Assembly: GCA_035341015.1 (NCBI GenBank)
Contig: DAOQUL010000011.1
Coordinates: 14,543-78,542, forward strand
Length of the DNA: 64,000 bases
Origin: JAKQIM01 sp029557965
GTDB lineage: Bacteria; Chloroflexota; Anaerolineae; Anaerolineales; UBA4823
Direction: 5' to 3'
Part shown: in pieces, positions 14,614 to 22,942 of the stretch
Position numbering within the stretch: the first letter of the stretch is position 1
Layout: each line of letters starts with the position of its first letter
Notes under the pieces: model-generated
What the model was told of the DNA's origin: nothing
The model's database searches: none
Seen by the model: the letters and a program-made list of their open reading frames with translations, nothing else
Position numbers and translations under genes: made by a program

Positions 14614-16824
14614 GTGAATTTTCTTGATGGACTTAACCCCCAACAACAACGGGCCGTCACAGCGGGCCTTGGACCAGTGCTGGTCTTGGCTGGGCCGGGC
14701 TCAGGTAAAACGCGGGTCTTGACCCAGCGGGTGGCCTATTTGATCGGTGCCATGGGCGTGCGGCCTTACCAGATCTTGGCTGTTACTTTCACCAACAAGG
14801 CGGCCCGCGAGATGGAAGGACGCGTGATCGGCCTGCTGGGAGAGAGCGCCCGCGGCGTCACCCTGGGCACCTTTCATGCCATTTGTGCCCGTATCTTGCG
14901 CCGAGAGGCAGAACACCTGCCGCTCGACTCCAATTTTGTCATCTTCGACGATGACGACCAGCACAGCCTGGTCAGGCGTGCCATCAGCGAGCTTAACCTG
15001 GACGAAAAGATCTACCGGCCCCAGGCCATCCACGGATCCATCTCCAATGCCAAAAACGAGCTGCTCCTGCCAGATGAATATCCCGTTCAGACTTACCGGG
15101 ATGAGGTTGTCAAGCGCGTGTATGTGCGCTACCAGCAAATGCTGTTGGCCAATAATGCCGTAGATTTTGACGATCTTTTGTTATATACGGCTAAGCTGCT
15201 TGAAGAAAACCAGGTGGTGCGCGAAAAATACGCCCGCCGTTATGAGCATGTGCTGGTGGATGAATTCCAGGATACCAACCAGGCTCAATACAGCCTGCTC
15301 AAACACCTGGCTTCTTTCCATAATAATATATTTGCGGTCGGCGATGCCGACCAATCCATCTACCGCTGGCGCGGCGCCGATTACCGCAATGTGCTGCGCT
15401 TCGAGCAAGATTACCCTGCCACCCAGGTGGTGCTGTTGGAACAGAACTACCGCTCCACCCAGCGCATCCTGGATATTGCCATGGCTGTGATCGACCGCAA
15501 CCCGCACCGCAAGCGCAAACATCTCTTTACCGATCGTGGCGAGGGGGTCAAAACTTTTCTCCACCAGGCATACGATGACCGCGCCGAAGCTGCATTCGTG
15601 GTGGATACCATTGCCACCCTTGTAGGTCGCAAACAAGCTCAGCCAGGTGACTTCGCCGCCATGTACCGCACCAATGCCCAGTCCCGCCTGCTGGAAGAGG
15701 CCTTTTTGCATGCCGGCCTGCCCTATAAGCTGGTTGGCGCACAGCGGTTCTACGGACGGCGCGAGGTGAAGGATGTGCTGGCTTACCTGCGCCTGGTGCA
15801 CAACCCCAACGATGAATTCAGCCTGGGGCGGACCATCAACACGCCCGCGCGCGGCATTGGCGACAAGACCCTGCAAGTGCTGCGCACCCAGGCACAGAAA
15901 CTCAACCTGAGCCCCGGTGGACTGCTGCTGCGCTTGCCGCGCGAGGCAGAGACACACCGAGAGGCCTTTACGGCACGCGCCCTATCGGCCCTGGTAGGCT
16001 TCGGCGATAAGCTGTCAGGTTGGAGCGCCCAGGCTGGCGAGCTTTCTCCCCTGCACCTGCTAGACCGCATCCTGTCGGACACGGATTATCACAGCTATAT
16101 CGATGACGGCACTGAAGAGGGGCACGATCGCTGGGAAAACGTGATGGAACTGCGCCGCCTGGCTGCCGAATACCAGGAGCGCAGCTTGAATGAATTTTTA
16201 GAAGATGTGGCCCTGGTCTCTGACCAGGATACCCTGGAAGCCAGCGCCAATGTGCCAACCCTGCTGACCTTGCACGCCGCCAAGGGGTTGGAATTTCCCA
16301 TTGTCTTCATCATCGGCTTGAACGATGGCACTTTGCCGCATTCGCGTTCCTTTGAAGACCCCGAGGCAATGCAAGAAGAGCGCCGCCTGCTCTATGTGGG
16401 CATCACGCGCGCCAAAGACCGCCTCTACCTGGTGAACGCCCAAAACCGCAGCACCTACGGGTACGGAGAGCCAGCCGACCCATCGCGCTTCTTAGACGAT
16501 ATCCCGGCAGAGTTGATCGAAGAAAGCAGCCCAGACCGGCCTGCCTATCGCTCTCAACCTGCTTCTTCCAACCGCACCTGGTCTGGCAGCAGCGGCGCCA
16601 CGCGCTGGCAATCTTCCAGCCAACCCAGGCCTCAAGACTCTGCCCCTATCATCAAACAGCAGTTTCCGCCGGGCTCACACGTAGAACATTCGACCTGGGG
16701 CCCTGGCATGGTGTTGAACAGCCGCTTGATGGATAATGATGAGATTGTAGATATATTCTTCGAGAGTGTAGGCTTGAAGCGGGTAGCCGCATCATTGGCA
16801 AAACTGAAGATTCGTGAAAAATAA
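14614..16824 (+). CDS. pcrA: ATP-dependent DNA helicase, UvrD/PcrA family
   Basis: A 736-residue SF1A helicase with all motifs: Q motif (GLNPQQQRAV), Walker A (AGPGSGKTRVL), motif Ia (TFTNKAAREM), II (VDEFQDTNQ), III (GDADQSIYRWRGAD), IV (EQNYRSTQRI), V (TLHAAKGLEFPIVFI) and VI (RRLLYVGITRAKDRLYL). A C-terminal Tudor-like tail (SHVEHSTWGPGMVLN) is typical of PcrA/UvrD and helps bind RNA polymerase. The frame extends upstream to 14434, but that part overlaps holB and is not conserved-looking. GTG 14614 (VNFLDGLNPQQQ) is favoured because a strong promoter puts the transcript start there; ATG 14605 is the alternative. Confidence 0.9.
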   Translation: MNFLDGLNPQQQRAVTAGLGPVLVLAGPGSGKTRVLTQRVAYLIGAMGVRPYQILAVTFTNKAAREMEGRVIGLLGESARGVTLGTFHAICARILRREAEHLPLDSNFVIFDDDDQHSLVRRAISELNLDEKIYRPQAIHGSISNAKNELLLPDEYPVQTYRDEVVKRVYVRYQQMLLANNAVDFDDLLLYTAKLLEENQVVREKYARRYEHVLVDEFQDTNQAQYSLLKHLASFHNNIFAVGDADQSIYRWRGADYRNVLRFEQDYPATQVVLLEQNYRSTQRILDIAMAVIDRNPHRKRKHLFTDRGEGVKTFLHQAYDDRAEAAFVVDTIATLVGRKQAQPGDFAAMYRTNAQSRLLEEAFLHAGLPYKLVGAQRFYGRREVKDVLAYLRLVHNPNDEFSLGRTINTPARGIGDKTLQVLRTQAQKLNLSPGGLLLRLPREAETHREAFTARALSALVGFGDKLSGWSAQAGELSPLHLLDRILSDTDYHSYIDDGTEEGHDRWENVMELRRLAAEYQERSLNEFLEDVALVSDQDTLEASANVPTLLTLHAAKGLEFPIVFIIGLNDGTLPHSRSFEDPEAMQEERRLLYVGITRAKDRLYLVNAQNRSTYGYGEPADPSRFLDDIPAELIEESSPDRPAYRSQPASSNRTWSGSSGATRWQSSSQPRPQDSAPIIKQQFPPGSHVEHSTWGPGMVLNSRLMDNDEIVDIFFESVGLKRVAASLAKLKIREK

Positions 16825-16851
16825 CGCGTATACGATTCGCATTTTCCGCTG

Positions 16852-16857
16852 TATAAT
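16852..16857 (+). promoter_or_regulatory. -10 box of the tsaE operon (leaderless)
   Basis: A perfect TATAAT ends 6 nt before the ATG of tsaE at 16864, and no Shine-Dalgarno is present. No good -35 is seen at 16-18 nt spacing. Confidence 0.5.
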
Positions 16858-16863
16858 CCCCTC

Positions 16864-17358
16864 ATGCCAATCCTAGATGCCCACTCCCTTGAGATCATCA
16901 GCCGCAGCGCCGAACAAACCCGGCGCGTGGGCATGCGCCTGGGCTCATTACTGCAAGCCGGAGACCTGGTTGGGCTGGTGGGAGATCTGGGCAGTGGAAA
17001 AACCACCCTGGTGCAGGGGATAGCGGCGGGCTGGGGCTCTTTGGATGCGGTCACCAGCCCGACTTTTGTGCTGGTAAACGTATACCGCCGTCCAAACGGC
17101 GATCAGCTCTATCACATGGACGCTTACCGCTTGAGCGGCGCGGCCGAAGCGATTGACCTGGACCTGGATACCTTGTTAGCGCAAGGCCCGCTGTTGGTCG
17201 AGTGGGCGGAGCGCGCCCAGGCTGCGCTGCCCCCACAAGGGTTGTGGACCAACCTGACCTATGTCAGCGACGAGCAGCGCGATATGGTTTTCACAGCCCA
17301 CGGCTTGTATTACGAAAACTTGCTGGGTAAATTCCGCAAGCTGGTGTACGGAGGATAA
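16864..17358 (+). CDS. tsaE: tRNA threonylcarbamoyladenosine biosynthesis ATPase TsaE
   Basis: A 164-residue P-loop protein. GDLGSGKTTLVQGIA is the Walker A, followed by TSPTFVLVNVY (the conserved SPTF/T block), HMDAYRL (the conserved DxYR) and the C-terminal VEWAER. With TsaB and TsaD it completes the t6A modification of tRNA position 37. The next gene is tsaB, which abuts it without a gap. tsaD is not in the window. It has a longer C-terminal tail than many homologues (about 40 residues after VEWAER). Confidence 0.92.
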   Translation: MPILDAHSLEIISRSAEQTRRVGMRLGSLLQAGDLVGLVGDLGSGKTTLVQGIAAGWGSLDAVTSPTFVLVNVYRRPNGDQLYHMDAYRLSGAAEAIDLDLDTLLAQGPLLVEWAERAQAALPPQGLWTNLTYVSDEQRDMVFTAHGLYYENLLGKFRKLVYGG

Positions 17359-18054
17359 ATGCTGCTGGCGGTGGACACCTCAACCCGCACCATCGGGCTG
17401 GCTTTATATGACGGCGTGCAGGTGATTTGCGAAAATACCTGGGCCAGCCGCGATTACCACACAGTAGAGCTGGCCCCGGCCCTGGCTGATGCCCTGGCAC
17501 GCGCCCGGGTTCAAATGTCTGATCTAAAGATCCTGGCGGTGGCTCTGGGCCCCGGTTCGTTTACCGGGTTGCGCATCGGGCTGGCCCTGGTCAAGGGGAT
17601 TGCCCTGGCGCGCCACCTGCCGGTGATCGGCATCCCCACGCTTGACGCCCTGGCTGCTTCGCAGCCTGTTCGCCAGATGCCCCTGATCGCCATCTTGAAT
17701 GCAGGGCGAGGCCGCCTGGCAGTAGGCAGGTACCAGGCAGGCGAAGATAATTGGCAGCCCAGCACGCCGGCAGAAGTGCTGGATATCGAACGCCTGTCGC
17801 GTCAAATCAACCAACCCACCCTGGTTTGCGGCGAGTTGACGGAAGAAGAACGCCGCATCCTGGCGCGCAAACACAAGAATGTGGTGCTGGCCTCTCCGGC
17901 TCACACCCTGCGCCGTCCGGCCTTCTTGGCAGAGCTGGCCTGGCAGCAGTGGCAAGGCCTTTCAGCGGCCTCACAAGCTTCCTTAAGCCAGGCATCCGAA
18001 ATTGCGGCCCTTTCTCCCCTGTATTTGCATGTAGGGGACCCAATCCCCGGGTAA
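17359..18054 (+). CDS. tsaB: tRNA threonylcarbamoyladenosine biosynthesis protein TsaB
   Basis: A 231-residue ASKHA-fold protein: N-terminal LLAVDTSTRTIGLALYDG, then the signature LAVALGPGSFTGLRIGLALVKG and the IPTLDALA block. It is the scaffold partner of TsaD in t6A synthesis and is itself not the catalyst. Its ATG directly follows the tsaE stop, and rimI starts 1 bp after its own stop. Confidence 0.92.
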   Translation: MLLAVDTSTRTIGLALYDGVQVICENTWASRDYHTVELAPALADALARARVQMSDLKILAVALGPGSFTGLRIGLALVKGIALARHLPVIGIPTLDALAASQPVRQMPLIAILNAGRGRLAVGRYQAGEDNWQPSTPAEVLDIERLSRQINQPTLVCGELTEEERRILARKHKNVVLASPAHTLRRPAFLAELAWQQWQGLSAASQASLSQASEIAALSPLYLHVGDPIPG

Positions 18055-18055
18055 T

Positions 18056-18589
18056 ATGGCTGCTCTAACACGACCTGCCTATTCCAGCCTGGGTGTCTTA
18101 TACCGGCCGATGAGGCTGGAGGATATCGATGCGGTGCATGCCATTGATCAGCAGTCGTTCAGCTTGCCGTGGCCGCGCCGCTCTTACTTGTTTGAGGTAA
18201 CCGAGAATCCGTCTGCCCGGCCGTGGGTGGCCGAATTGGAACCCCCTGCACCCCCAGCCATTGTGGGCATGGTGGTTACCTGGCTGATCATGGATGAAGC
18301 CCATATCGCCACCATTGCTGTCCACCCAGAGTATCGCGGCCGTGGCATTGGCCGTCGGCTGCTGGCGGCGGTTTTATTCGATTGTTACGTAGATGGCGCT
18401 CGCAGTGCTACCCTTGAAGTGCGCGTCAGCAACCAGGTGGCGCAGCAGATGTACACCCGGTTTGGCTTTGAAGAGGTGGGCCGGCGGGCGCATTATTACC
18501 ATGATAACAATGAAGATGCCGTCATCATGACACGCAGCGGCATGGACGAGCAGTATAAGGCGTGGCTAGATAAGGAGCGACACACTTAG
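18056..18589 (+). CDS. rimI: Ribosomal-protein-alanine N-acetyltransferase RimI-like
   Basis: A 177-residue GNAT acetyltransferase. The acetyl-CoA loop is IAVHPEYRGRGIGRRLL, preceded by a conserved IATIAV strand and followed by LEVRVSNQVAQQMYTRFGFE and RAHYYHDNNEDAVIM, typical of RimI. The tsaB-rimI pairing is common in bacteria and strengthens the call. The true substrate (ribosomal protein S18 N-terminus or others) is inferred from the family. Confidence 0.87.
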   Translation: MAALTRPAYSSLGVLYRPMRLEDIDAVHAIDQQSFSLPWPRRSYLFEVTENPSARPWVAELEPPAPPAIVGMVVTWLIMDEAHIATIAVHPEYRGRGIGRRLLAAVLFDCYVDGARSATLEVRVSNQVAQQMYTRFGFEEVGRRAHYYHDNNEDAVIMTRSGMDEQYKAWLDKERHT

Positions 18590-18591
18590 AC

Positions 18592-19233
18592 ATGGTGAAT
18601 CTCAGCGCGGCCGAAGAAACCCTACAGCATGTGGCCCAAGAAGTATCCAATTGCCAACGCTGTCAATTGCATTACTCCCGAAAAAACGCGGTGCCAGGTG
18701 AAGGCCCTGCAAACGCCTGCATCATGTTCATTGGCGAAGGGCCAGGATTTCACGAAAACGAGCAGGGCCGGCCCTTTGTAGGCGCCGCCGGCAGATACCT
18801 GGATGAGTTGTTGGAAAAGATTGGCATGCAACGCTCAGAAGTCTTTATCGGCAATGTGATCAAGTGCCGCCCGCCGAGCAACCGTGACCCCTTGCCCGAA
18901 GAGTTGGCTGCTTGCGGCGATTATCTTGAGCGCCAGATCCAGGCCATCAACCCGCAGGTAATCGTGACCCTGGGACGCTTCTCAATGGCCCGCTTCCTGC
19001 AAAACGTCAAGATCAGTGAAGTGCACGGGCAGTCTTTCCAGGTCAGGGGCCGCCTGGTGCTTCCCATGTTCCACCCAGCGGCTGCCTTGCACCAGCCATC
19101 CTTAAAACCACAACTTGAGCGCGACTTTGCCTCTTTGCCAGACTTGATAACCTTGAAGGACAAAGCCACGCCGGTTGAATCTCAAAACGATACTCAACCC
19201 AAGGCAGAGCCGAAACAGTTGAGCTTATTCTAA
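18592..19233 (+). CDS. udg: Family 4 uracil-DNA glycosylase (Fe-S type)
   Basis: A 213-residue protein with the family 4 UDG pattern: CxxC at residues 21-24 (CQRCQL) plus a Cys in IKCRPPSNRDP and one in AACGDYLE, which together bind a [4Fe-4S] cluster. Motif A is FIGEGPGFHENEQGRPFVG and motif B is LPMFHPAAAL with the catalytic His. It removes uracil from deaminated DNA. This type is frequent in thermophiles and in Chloroflexota. It ends the t6A/repair operon; a Pro/Lys-rich tail ends in QLSLF, which resembles a beta-clamp binding motif (QLxLF). Confidence 0.9.
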   Translation: MVNLSAAEETLQHVAQEVSNCQRCQLHYSRKNAVPGEGPANACIMFIGEGPGFHENEQGRPFVGAAGRYLDELLEKIGMQRSEVFIGNVIKCRPPSNRDPLPEELAACGDYLERQIQAINPQVIVTLGRFSMARFLQNVKISEVHGQSFQVRGRLVLPMFHPAAALHQPSLKPQLERDFASLPDLITLKDKATPVESQNDTQPKAEPKQLSLF

Positions 19234-19253
19234 ACGAACAGAAGGGTAAACAT

Positions 19254-20576
19254 ATGTCACCCACAATCAAGGAAATTCTCATTACCAAATTGCAGGACCG
19301 CACCGCCAAGGTCGGTATCATTGGCCTGGGCTACGTGGGGCTGCCGCTGGCTGTCGCTTTTGGAGAGGCCGGCTTCCATGTAATTGGCGTTGATCTCGAT
19401 GAGCGCAAGGTAAACTCGCTCAACCAGGGTACCAGCTATATCCAAGACGTACCCAGCGAACAGGTCAGTCGCCTGGTCAAGGCTGGGAAATTGGTTGCAT
19501 CCACCGATTTCTCCCGCCTGGAAGAAACCGATGCGGTCAGCATCTGCGTGCCCACGCCGCTGCGCAAAGAAGGCGATCCCGACCTGTCTTTCATCCTGGC
19601 GGCGACTGAAAAACTGGCCAAGTACATGCACCCCGGAATGGTGGTGGTGCTCGAATCAACCACCTACCCAGGCAACACGCGCGAGGTGCTGCTGCCCAAG
19701 CTGGGTGTGGAACTGGGGCTGACGGCGGGCGAGGATTTCTTCCTGGCCTTTTCGCCAGAACGCGTGGACCCGGGCCGCGAGGACTGGACCACCTACAACA
19801 CGCCCAAGGTGATCGGCGGGATCACCGCCAACTGTTCTGAAGTATCTGCTACCTGGTACGGGCAGGCACTGAAGACCATTGTGCCAGTCTCATCGACCGA
19901 GGCGGCCGAAATGGCCAAGCTGCTCGAGAACACCTTCCGCATGGTCAACATTGGCATGGTCAACGAGATGGCCCTGATGTGCAAACGCCTGGGCGTAGAC
20001 GTGTGGGAAGTGATCGACGCCGCCGCCAGCAAGCCTTTTGGCTTCATGAAGTTCACCCCCGGCCCAGGGCTGGGCGGGCACTGCATTCCAATCGACCCAC
20101 TTTACTTATCCTGGAAGCTGCACGCCCTCAAGTACACAGCCCGCTTTATTGAACTGGCCTCAGAGATCAACAGCAACATGCCGCGCCACGTGATCAGCCT
20201 GGTGATGGACGGCATGAACTCGCAGGGCAAGGCGCTCAAGGACAATCGTGTGTTGGTGCTGGGTGCTGCCTATAAGCCAGATATCGATGACCTGCGCGAA
20301 TCCCCGGCCCTGGATGTAATTACCTTGCTAAAAGAGAAGGGCGCCCTTGTGCTGTACCACGATCCATATATTGCCCAACTGCACCACGATGGTTGGGATA
20401 TGATCAGCGTACCCGACCTGATGGCAGCCGTGCGCGCCGTAGACTGCGTGGTGATCATCACCAACCACAGCACCTACGATTATCCAGCCATCCTGGATGC
20501 CGCCAAGCTGGTGGTGGATACTCGCAACGCCCTGGGCAAATTGGGCAAGGATAATCCGAAGGTTTTCAGGCTTTAA
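19254..20576 (+). CDS. wbpA: Nucleotide-sugar 6-dehydrogenase (UDP-GlcNAc dehydrogenase type)
   Basis: A 440-residue UDP-sugar dehydrogenase: N-terminal Rossmann (VGIIGLGYVGLPLAVAFGEA), central domain with ESTTYPGNTRE and FSPERVDPGRE, the catalytic Cys277 in GLGGHCIPIDP, and the C-terminal sugar-binding domain (LGAAYKPDIDDLRESPAL). The GGHCIPIDP/YLSWK pattern is that of the WbpA/TviB group, which oxidises UDP-GlcNAc to UDP-GlcNAcA, rather than of UDP-Glc dehydrogenase. It opens the polysaccharide locus. The epimerase that follows 9 bp later fits a WbpA/TviB-TviC style pair. Substrate is inferred. Confidence 0.85.
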   Translation: MSPTIKEILITKLQDRTAKVGIIGLGYVGLPLAVAFGEAGFHVIGVDLDERKVNSLNQGTSYIQDVPSEQVSRLVKAGKLVASTDFSRLEETDAVSICVPTPLRKEGDPDLSFILAATEKLAKYMHPGMVVVLESTTYPGNTREVLLPKLGVELGLTAGEDFFLAFSPERVDPGREDWTTYNTPKVIGGITANCSEVSATWYGQALKTIVPVSSTEAAEMAKLLENTFRMVNIGMVNEMALMCKRLGVDVWEVIDAAASKPFGFMKFTPGPGLGGHCIPIDPLYLSWKLHALKYTARFIELASEINSNMPRHVISLVMDGMNSQGKALKDNRVLVLGAAYKPDIDDLRESPALDVITLLKEKGALVLYHDPYIAQLHHDGWDMISVPDLMAAVRAVDCVVIITNHSTYDYPAILDAAKLVVDTRNALGKLGKDNPKVFRL

Positions 20577-20585
20577 AGAAAAGAT

Positions 20586-21572
20586 ATGGCTAATTACCTG
20601 GTCACCGGAACTGCCGGTTTCATTGCATCGCGCGTTTGCGAGCTGCTGTTGGCAAACGGGCACAATGTGGTTGGGGTGGATAACATGAACGACGCCTACG
20701 ACCCACGCATGAAAGAATACCGCCTGAAAAAGCTGTTGGCTCTGCCGGCAGGGCCAGGCGGGGCTGCTTTCACCTTCCAACACCTGGATATCAGCGACCG
20801 CGCTGCGATTGAAACGCTCAAAGCCAACCGGTTTGACGCGGTCATCAACCTGGCTGCACGAGCGGGCGTTCGGCAGTCGCTTGAAGACCCCTGGGTCTAC
20901 GTAGATACCAATGTGACCGGCACGCTGAATCTGCTGGAGATGTGCCGCAGCCAGGGTATCTCCAAGTTCATCCTGGCATCCACTTCCAGCATCTATGGCA
21001 AAGATGCCCCCCTGCCCACCCCTGAAGATGCCGACAGCAACCAGCCCTTGCAGGCTTATGCTGCTAGCAAAAAAGGCGCGGAAGCCTTATGCCATGTCTA
21101 CCATTACCTATACGGCCTGGACGTGACCATTTTCCGCTTCTTCACTGTTTACGGCCCCGCCCCCCGTCCAGATATGGTCATGTTCCGTTTTGCCCAATGG
21201 ATCAGCGAGGGCCGGCCCGTCAAACTGAATGGGGATGGCGAACAGACGCGCGGCTTCACCTACCTGGATGATATCGCCCGCGGCGTTATCTTGGGGCTCA
21301 AGCCGCTCGGTTATGAGATCATCAACCTGGGCGGGCACGAAACCATCAGCATCAACCAGCTTCTGCACCTGTTTGAGACTTATATTGGCCGCCAAGCGAT
21401 CATTGAACGCCAGCCAATCCACCCGGCGGATATGCTCGCCAACTGGGCAGATACGCAGAAGGCCGGGCGGCTGCTGGGCTGGGAGCCTACCGTATCCCTG
21501 CAAGAAGGTGTCAAACGCCTGGTCGATTGGTACCAGGCCGAACGAGACTGGGCCAGCCAGATCAAGCTTTAA
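20586..21572 (+). CDS. NAD-dependent nucleotide-sugar 4-epimerase (extended SDR)
   Basis: A 328-residue extended SDR. The NAD motif is TGTAGFIA (last Gly replaced by Ala), the active site is STSSIYG and Tyr158-x3-Lys162 (AYAASKKGAE), and DNMNDAYDPRMK with RFFTVYGPAPRPDM is the pattern of UDP-glucuronate / UDP-GlcNAcA 4-epimerases (CapI/TviC-like). With the dehydrogenase just upstream it probably makes UDP-GalA- or UDP-GalNAcA-type donors. Its stop overlaps the flippase start by one base (TAATG). Confidence 0.83.
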   Translation: MANYLVTGTAGFIASRVCELLLANGHNVVGVDNMNDAYDPRMKEYRLKKLLALPAGPGGAAFTFQHLDISDRAAIETLKANRFDAVINLAARAGVRQSLEDPWVYVDTNVTGTLNLLEMCRSQGISKFILASTSSIYGKDAPLPTPEDADSNQPLQAYAASKKGAEALCHVYHYLYGLDVTIFRFFTVYGPAPRPDMVMFRFAQWISEGRPVKLNGDGEQTRGFTYLDDIARGVILGLKPLGYEIINLGGHETISINQLLHLFETYIGRQAIIERQPIHPADMLANWADTQKAGRLLGWEPTVSLQEGVKRLVDWYQAERDWASQIKL

Positions 21573-22942
21573 TGGCAGAGAAACCTCGCATCACCGACAC
21601 ACTACGTGCCTGGTGGCAGGATAAACTCCTGCGCGGCATCGTCAAGAACAGCAGCTATATCTTCGGCAGCAATGCAATTGCCGTGGCGCTCAGCATGCTG
21701 CAAGGCATCCTGGCAGCACGCCTGTTGGGGGCAGAGGCTCTCAGCCCGCTGGTTGCGGTGATCATGCCGTATGCGTCAAATGTCAACCGCCTGCTCTCCT
21801 TCCGCATGAGCGAGCTGGTGGTGCGCTACCTGGGCCAGGCCCTGGCTGATGAGCGCAAAGACCGGGCCGCGGCCATGGTCAAGGGGGCGGCCCTGGTCGA
21901 ATCCATCACAGTCATCCTGGCGTATGGTGTACTTGTGCTGTCTGCACCTCTGGCAGCACGTTACCTGGCTAAAGACGAGGCCTTCACGCCGCTCTTCTTG
22001 ATCTATGGCCTGTACCTGCTGACCCATTTTGGATACGAGACCGCTACTGGGGTCTTGCAATCTTTCAAACTCTTTAACCAGGTGGCGCTGGTCAACCTGG
22101 GGCAAAGCATCATCACCACCGTGCTGATCCTGGCTGCCTGGATCGCCAAATGGGACCTGGGAGCGGTGCTGTTAGCTTATCTGTTGGGTAAGGCCTTTGC
22201 GGGGCTGGTGATCGTCACCCTGGCCTTCCGCCAGCTCAACGCCAGCCTGGGACGCGGCTGGTGGCGCACTTCTTTGCGCACCGTTCCTGATTGGCGCGCC
22301 ATCCTGCGCTTTGCCATCAGCACCAACCTGCAGGGCACGGTCAACCTGGCTGTGCGCGACAGCGAAACCCTGCTCATCTCACTGCTGCGTTCGCCAATTG
22401 AAGGGCTGTACTACAGTTATGCCATGAAGCTCATCAATATGGTGATGCTGCCCATCGAGCCCTTCATTGCGCCCACCTATGCTGAGATCGCCCAGACCAC
22501 GGCTCGCCGTGATTGGGTGCTGACCCGCCGCCTGCTCAAACGCGTCAGCGCCATCGCCGCCGCCTGGACCCTGCCCGTATCGCTCGGGCTGGTGGTCTTC
22601 GGCGCCTGGTTGATTCCCTTCATGTACGGGCCCGATTTCAGCCCGGCCTATCCGGCGCTGGTGCTGTTATTGGTGGGCTACGGTTTTGCCAATATCTTGC
22701 ATTGGAACCGCCCCCTGCTCTTGGCCCTGGGGATGCCCGTCTTTCCACTCAAAGTATCGGCTGTGGTGGGCTCCTTCAAGACCCTGCTCACCTTCTGGCT
22801 GCTGCCCGCCCTGGGATATGTTGCCGAGGCCGCCATCATGTCGGCGTATTTTGTCGCCTCCATTGGCGTGATCATCTGGAAAGGGCTGAGCAAGATGCGA
22901 AGCCAAGAGATTGCCGCCACCAATGGCAATAGTGAAGCATGA
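21572..22942 (+). CDS. Oligosaccharide flippase (Wzx/MATE-like membrane protein)
   Basis: About 456 residues with around 12-14 predicted hydrophobic helices. Features typical of polysaccharide flippases are the N-terminal SSYIFGSNAIAVALSMLQG, the loop after helix 1 (AARLLGAEAL) and the repeated positively charged cytoplasmic loops. It should move an undecaprenyl-linked oligosaccharide across the membrane. Start ATG 21572 overlaps the epimerase stop. The GT4 gene follows with a 4-bp overlap. A Wzm/Wzt ABC exporter is also present at 37711, so two export routes may coexist. Confidence 0.8.
   Translation: MAEKPRITDTLRAWWQDKLLRGIVKNSSYIFGSNAIAVALSMLQGILAARLLGAEALSPLVAVIMPYASNVNRLLSFRMSELVVRYLGQALADERKDRAAAMVKGAALVESITVILAYGVLVLSAPLAARYLAKDEAFTPLFLIYGLYLLTHFGYETATGVLQSFKLFNQVALVNLGQSIITTVLILAAWIAKWDLGAVLLAYLLGKAFAGLVIVTLAFRQLNASLGRGWWRTSLRTVPDWRAILRFAISTNLQGTVNLAVRDSETLLISLLRSPIEGLYYSYAMKLINMVMLPIEPFIAPTYAEIAQTTARRDWVLTRRLLKRVSAIAAAWTLPVSLGLVVFGAWLIPFMYGPDFSPAYPALVLLLVGYGFANILHWNRPLLLALGMPVFPLKVSAVVGSFKTLLTFWLLPALGYVAEAAIMSAYFVASIGVIIWKGLSKMRSQEIAATNGNSEA

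Noticed and set aside
15181..15957. Antisense frame of 258 residues inside the helicase gene
   Set aside because: The helicase motifs are intact on the other strand and the antisense product shows no family pattern or start signal.
16825..16845. Palindrome CGTATACG between the helicase and tsaE as operator
   Set aside because: Only 8 bp, single copy and no regulator gene nearby; likely chance.
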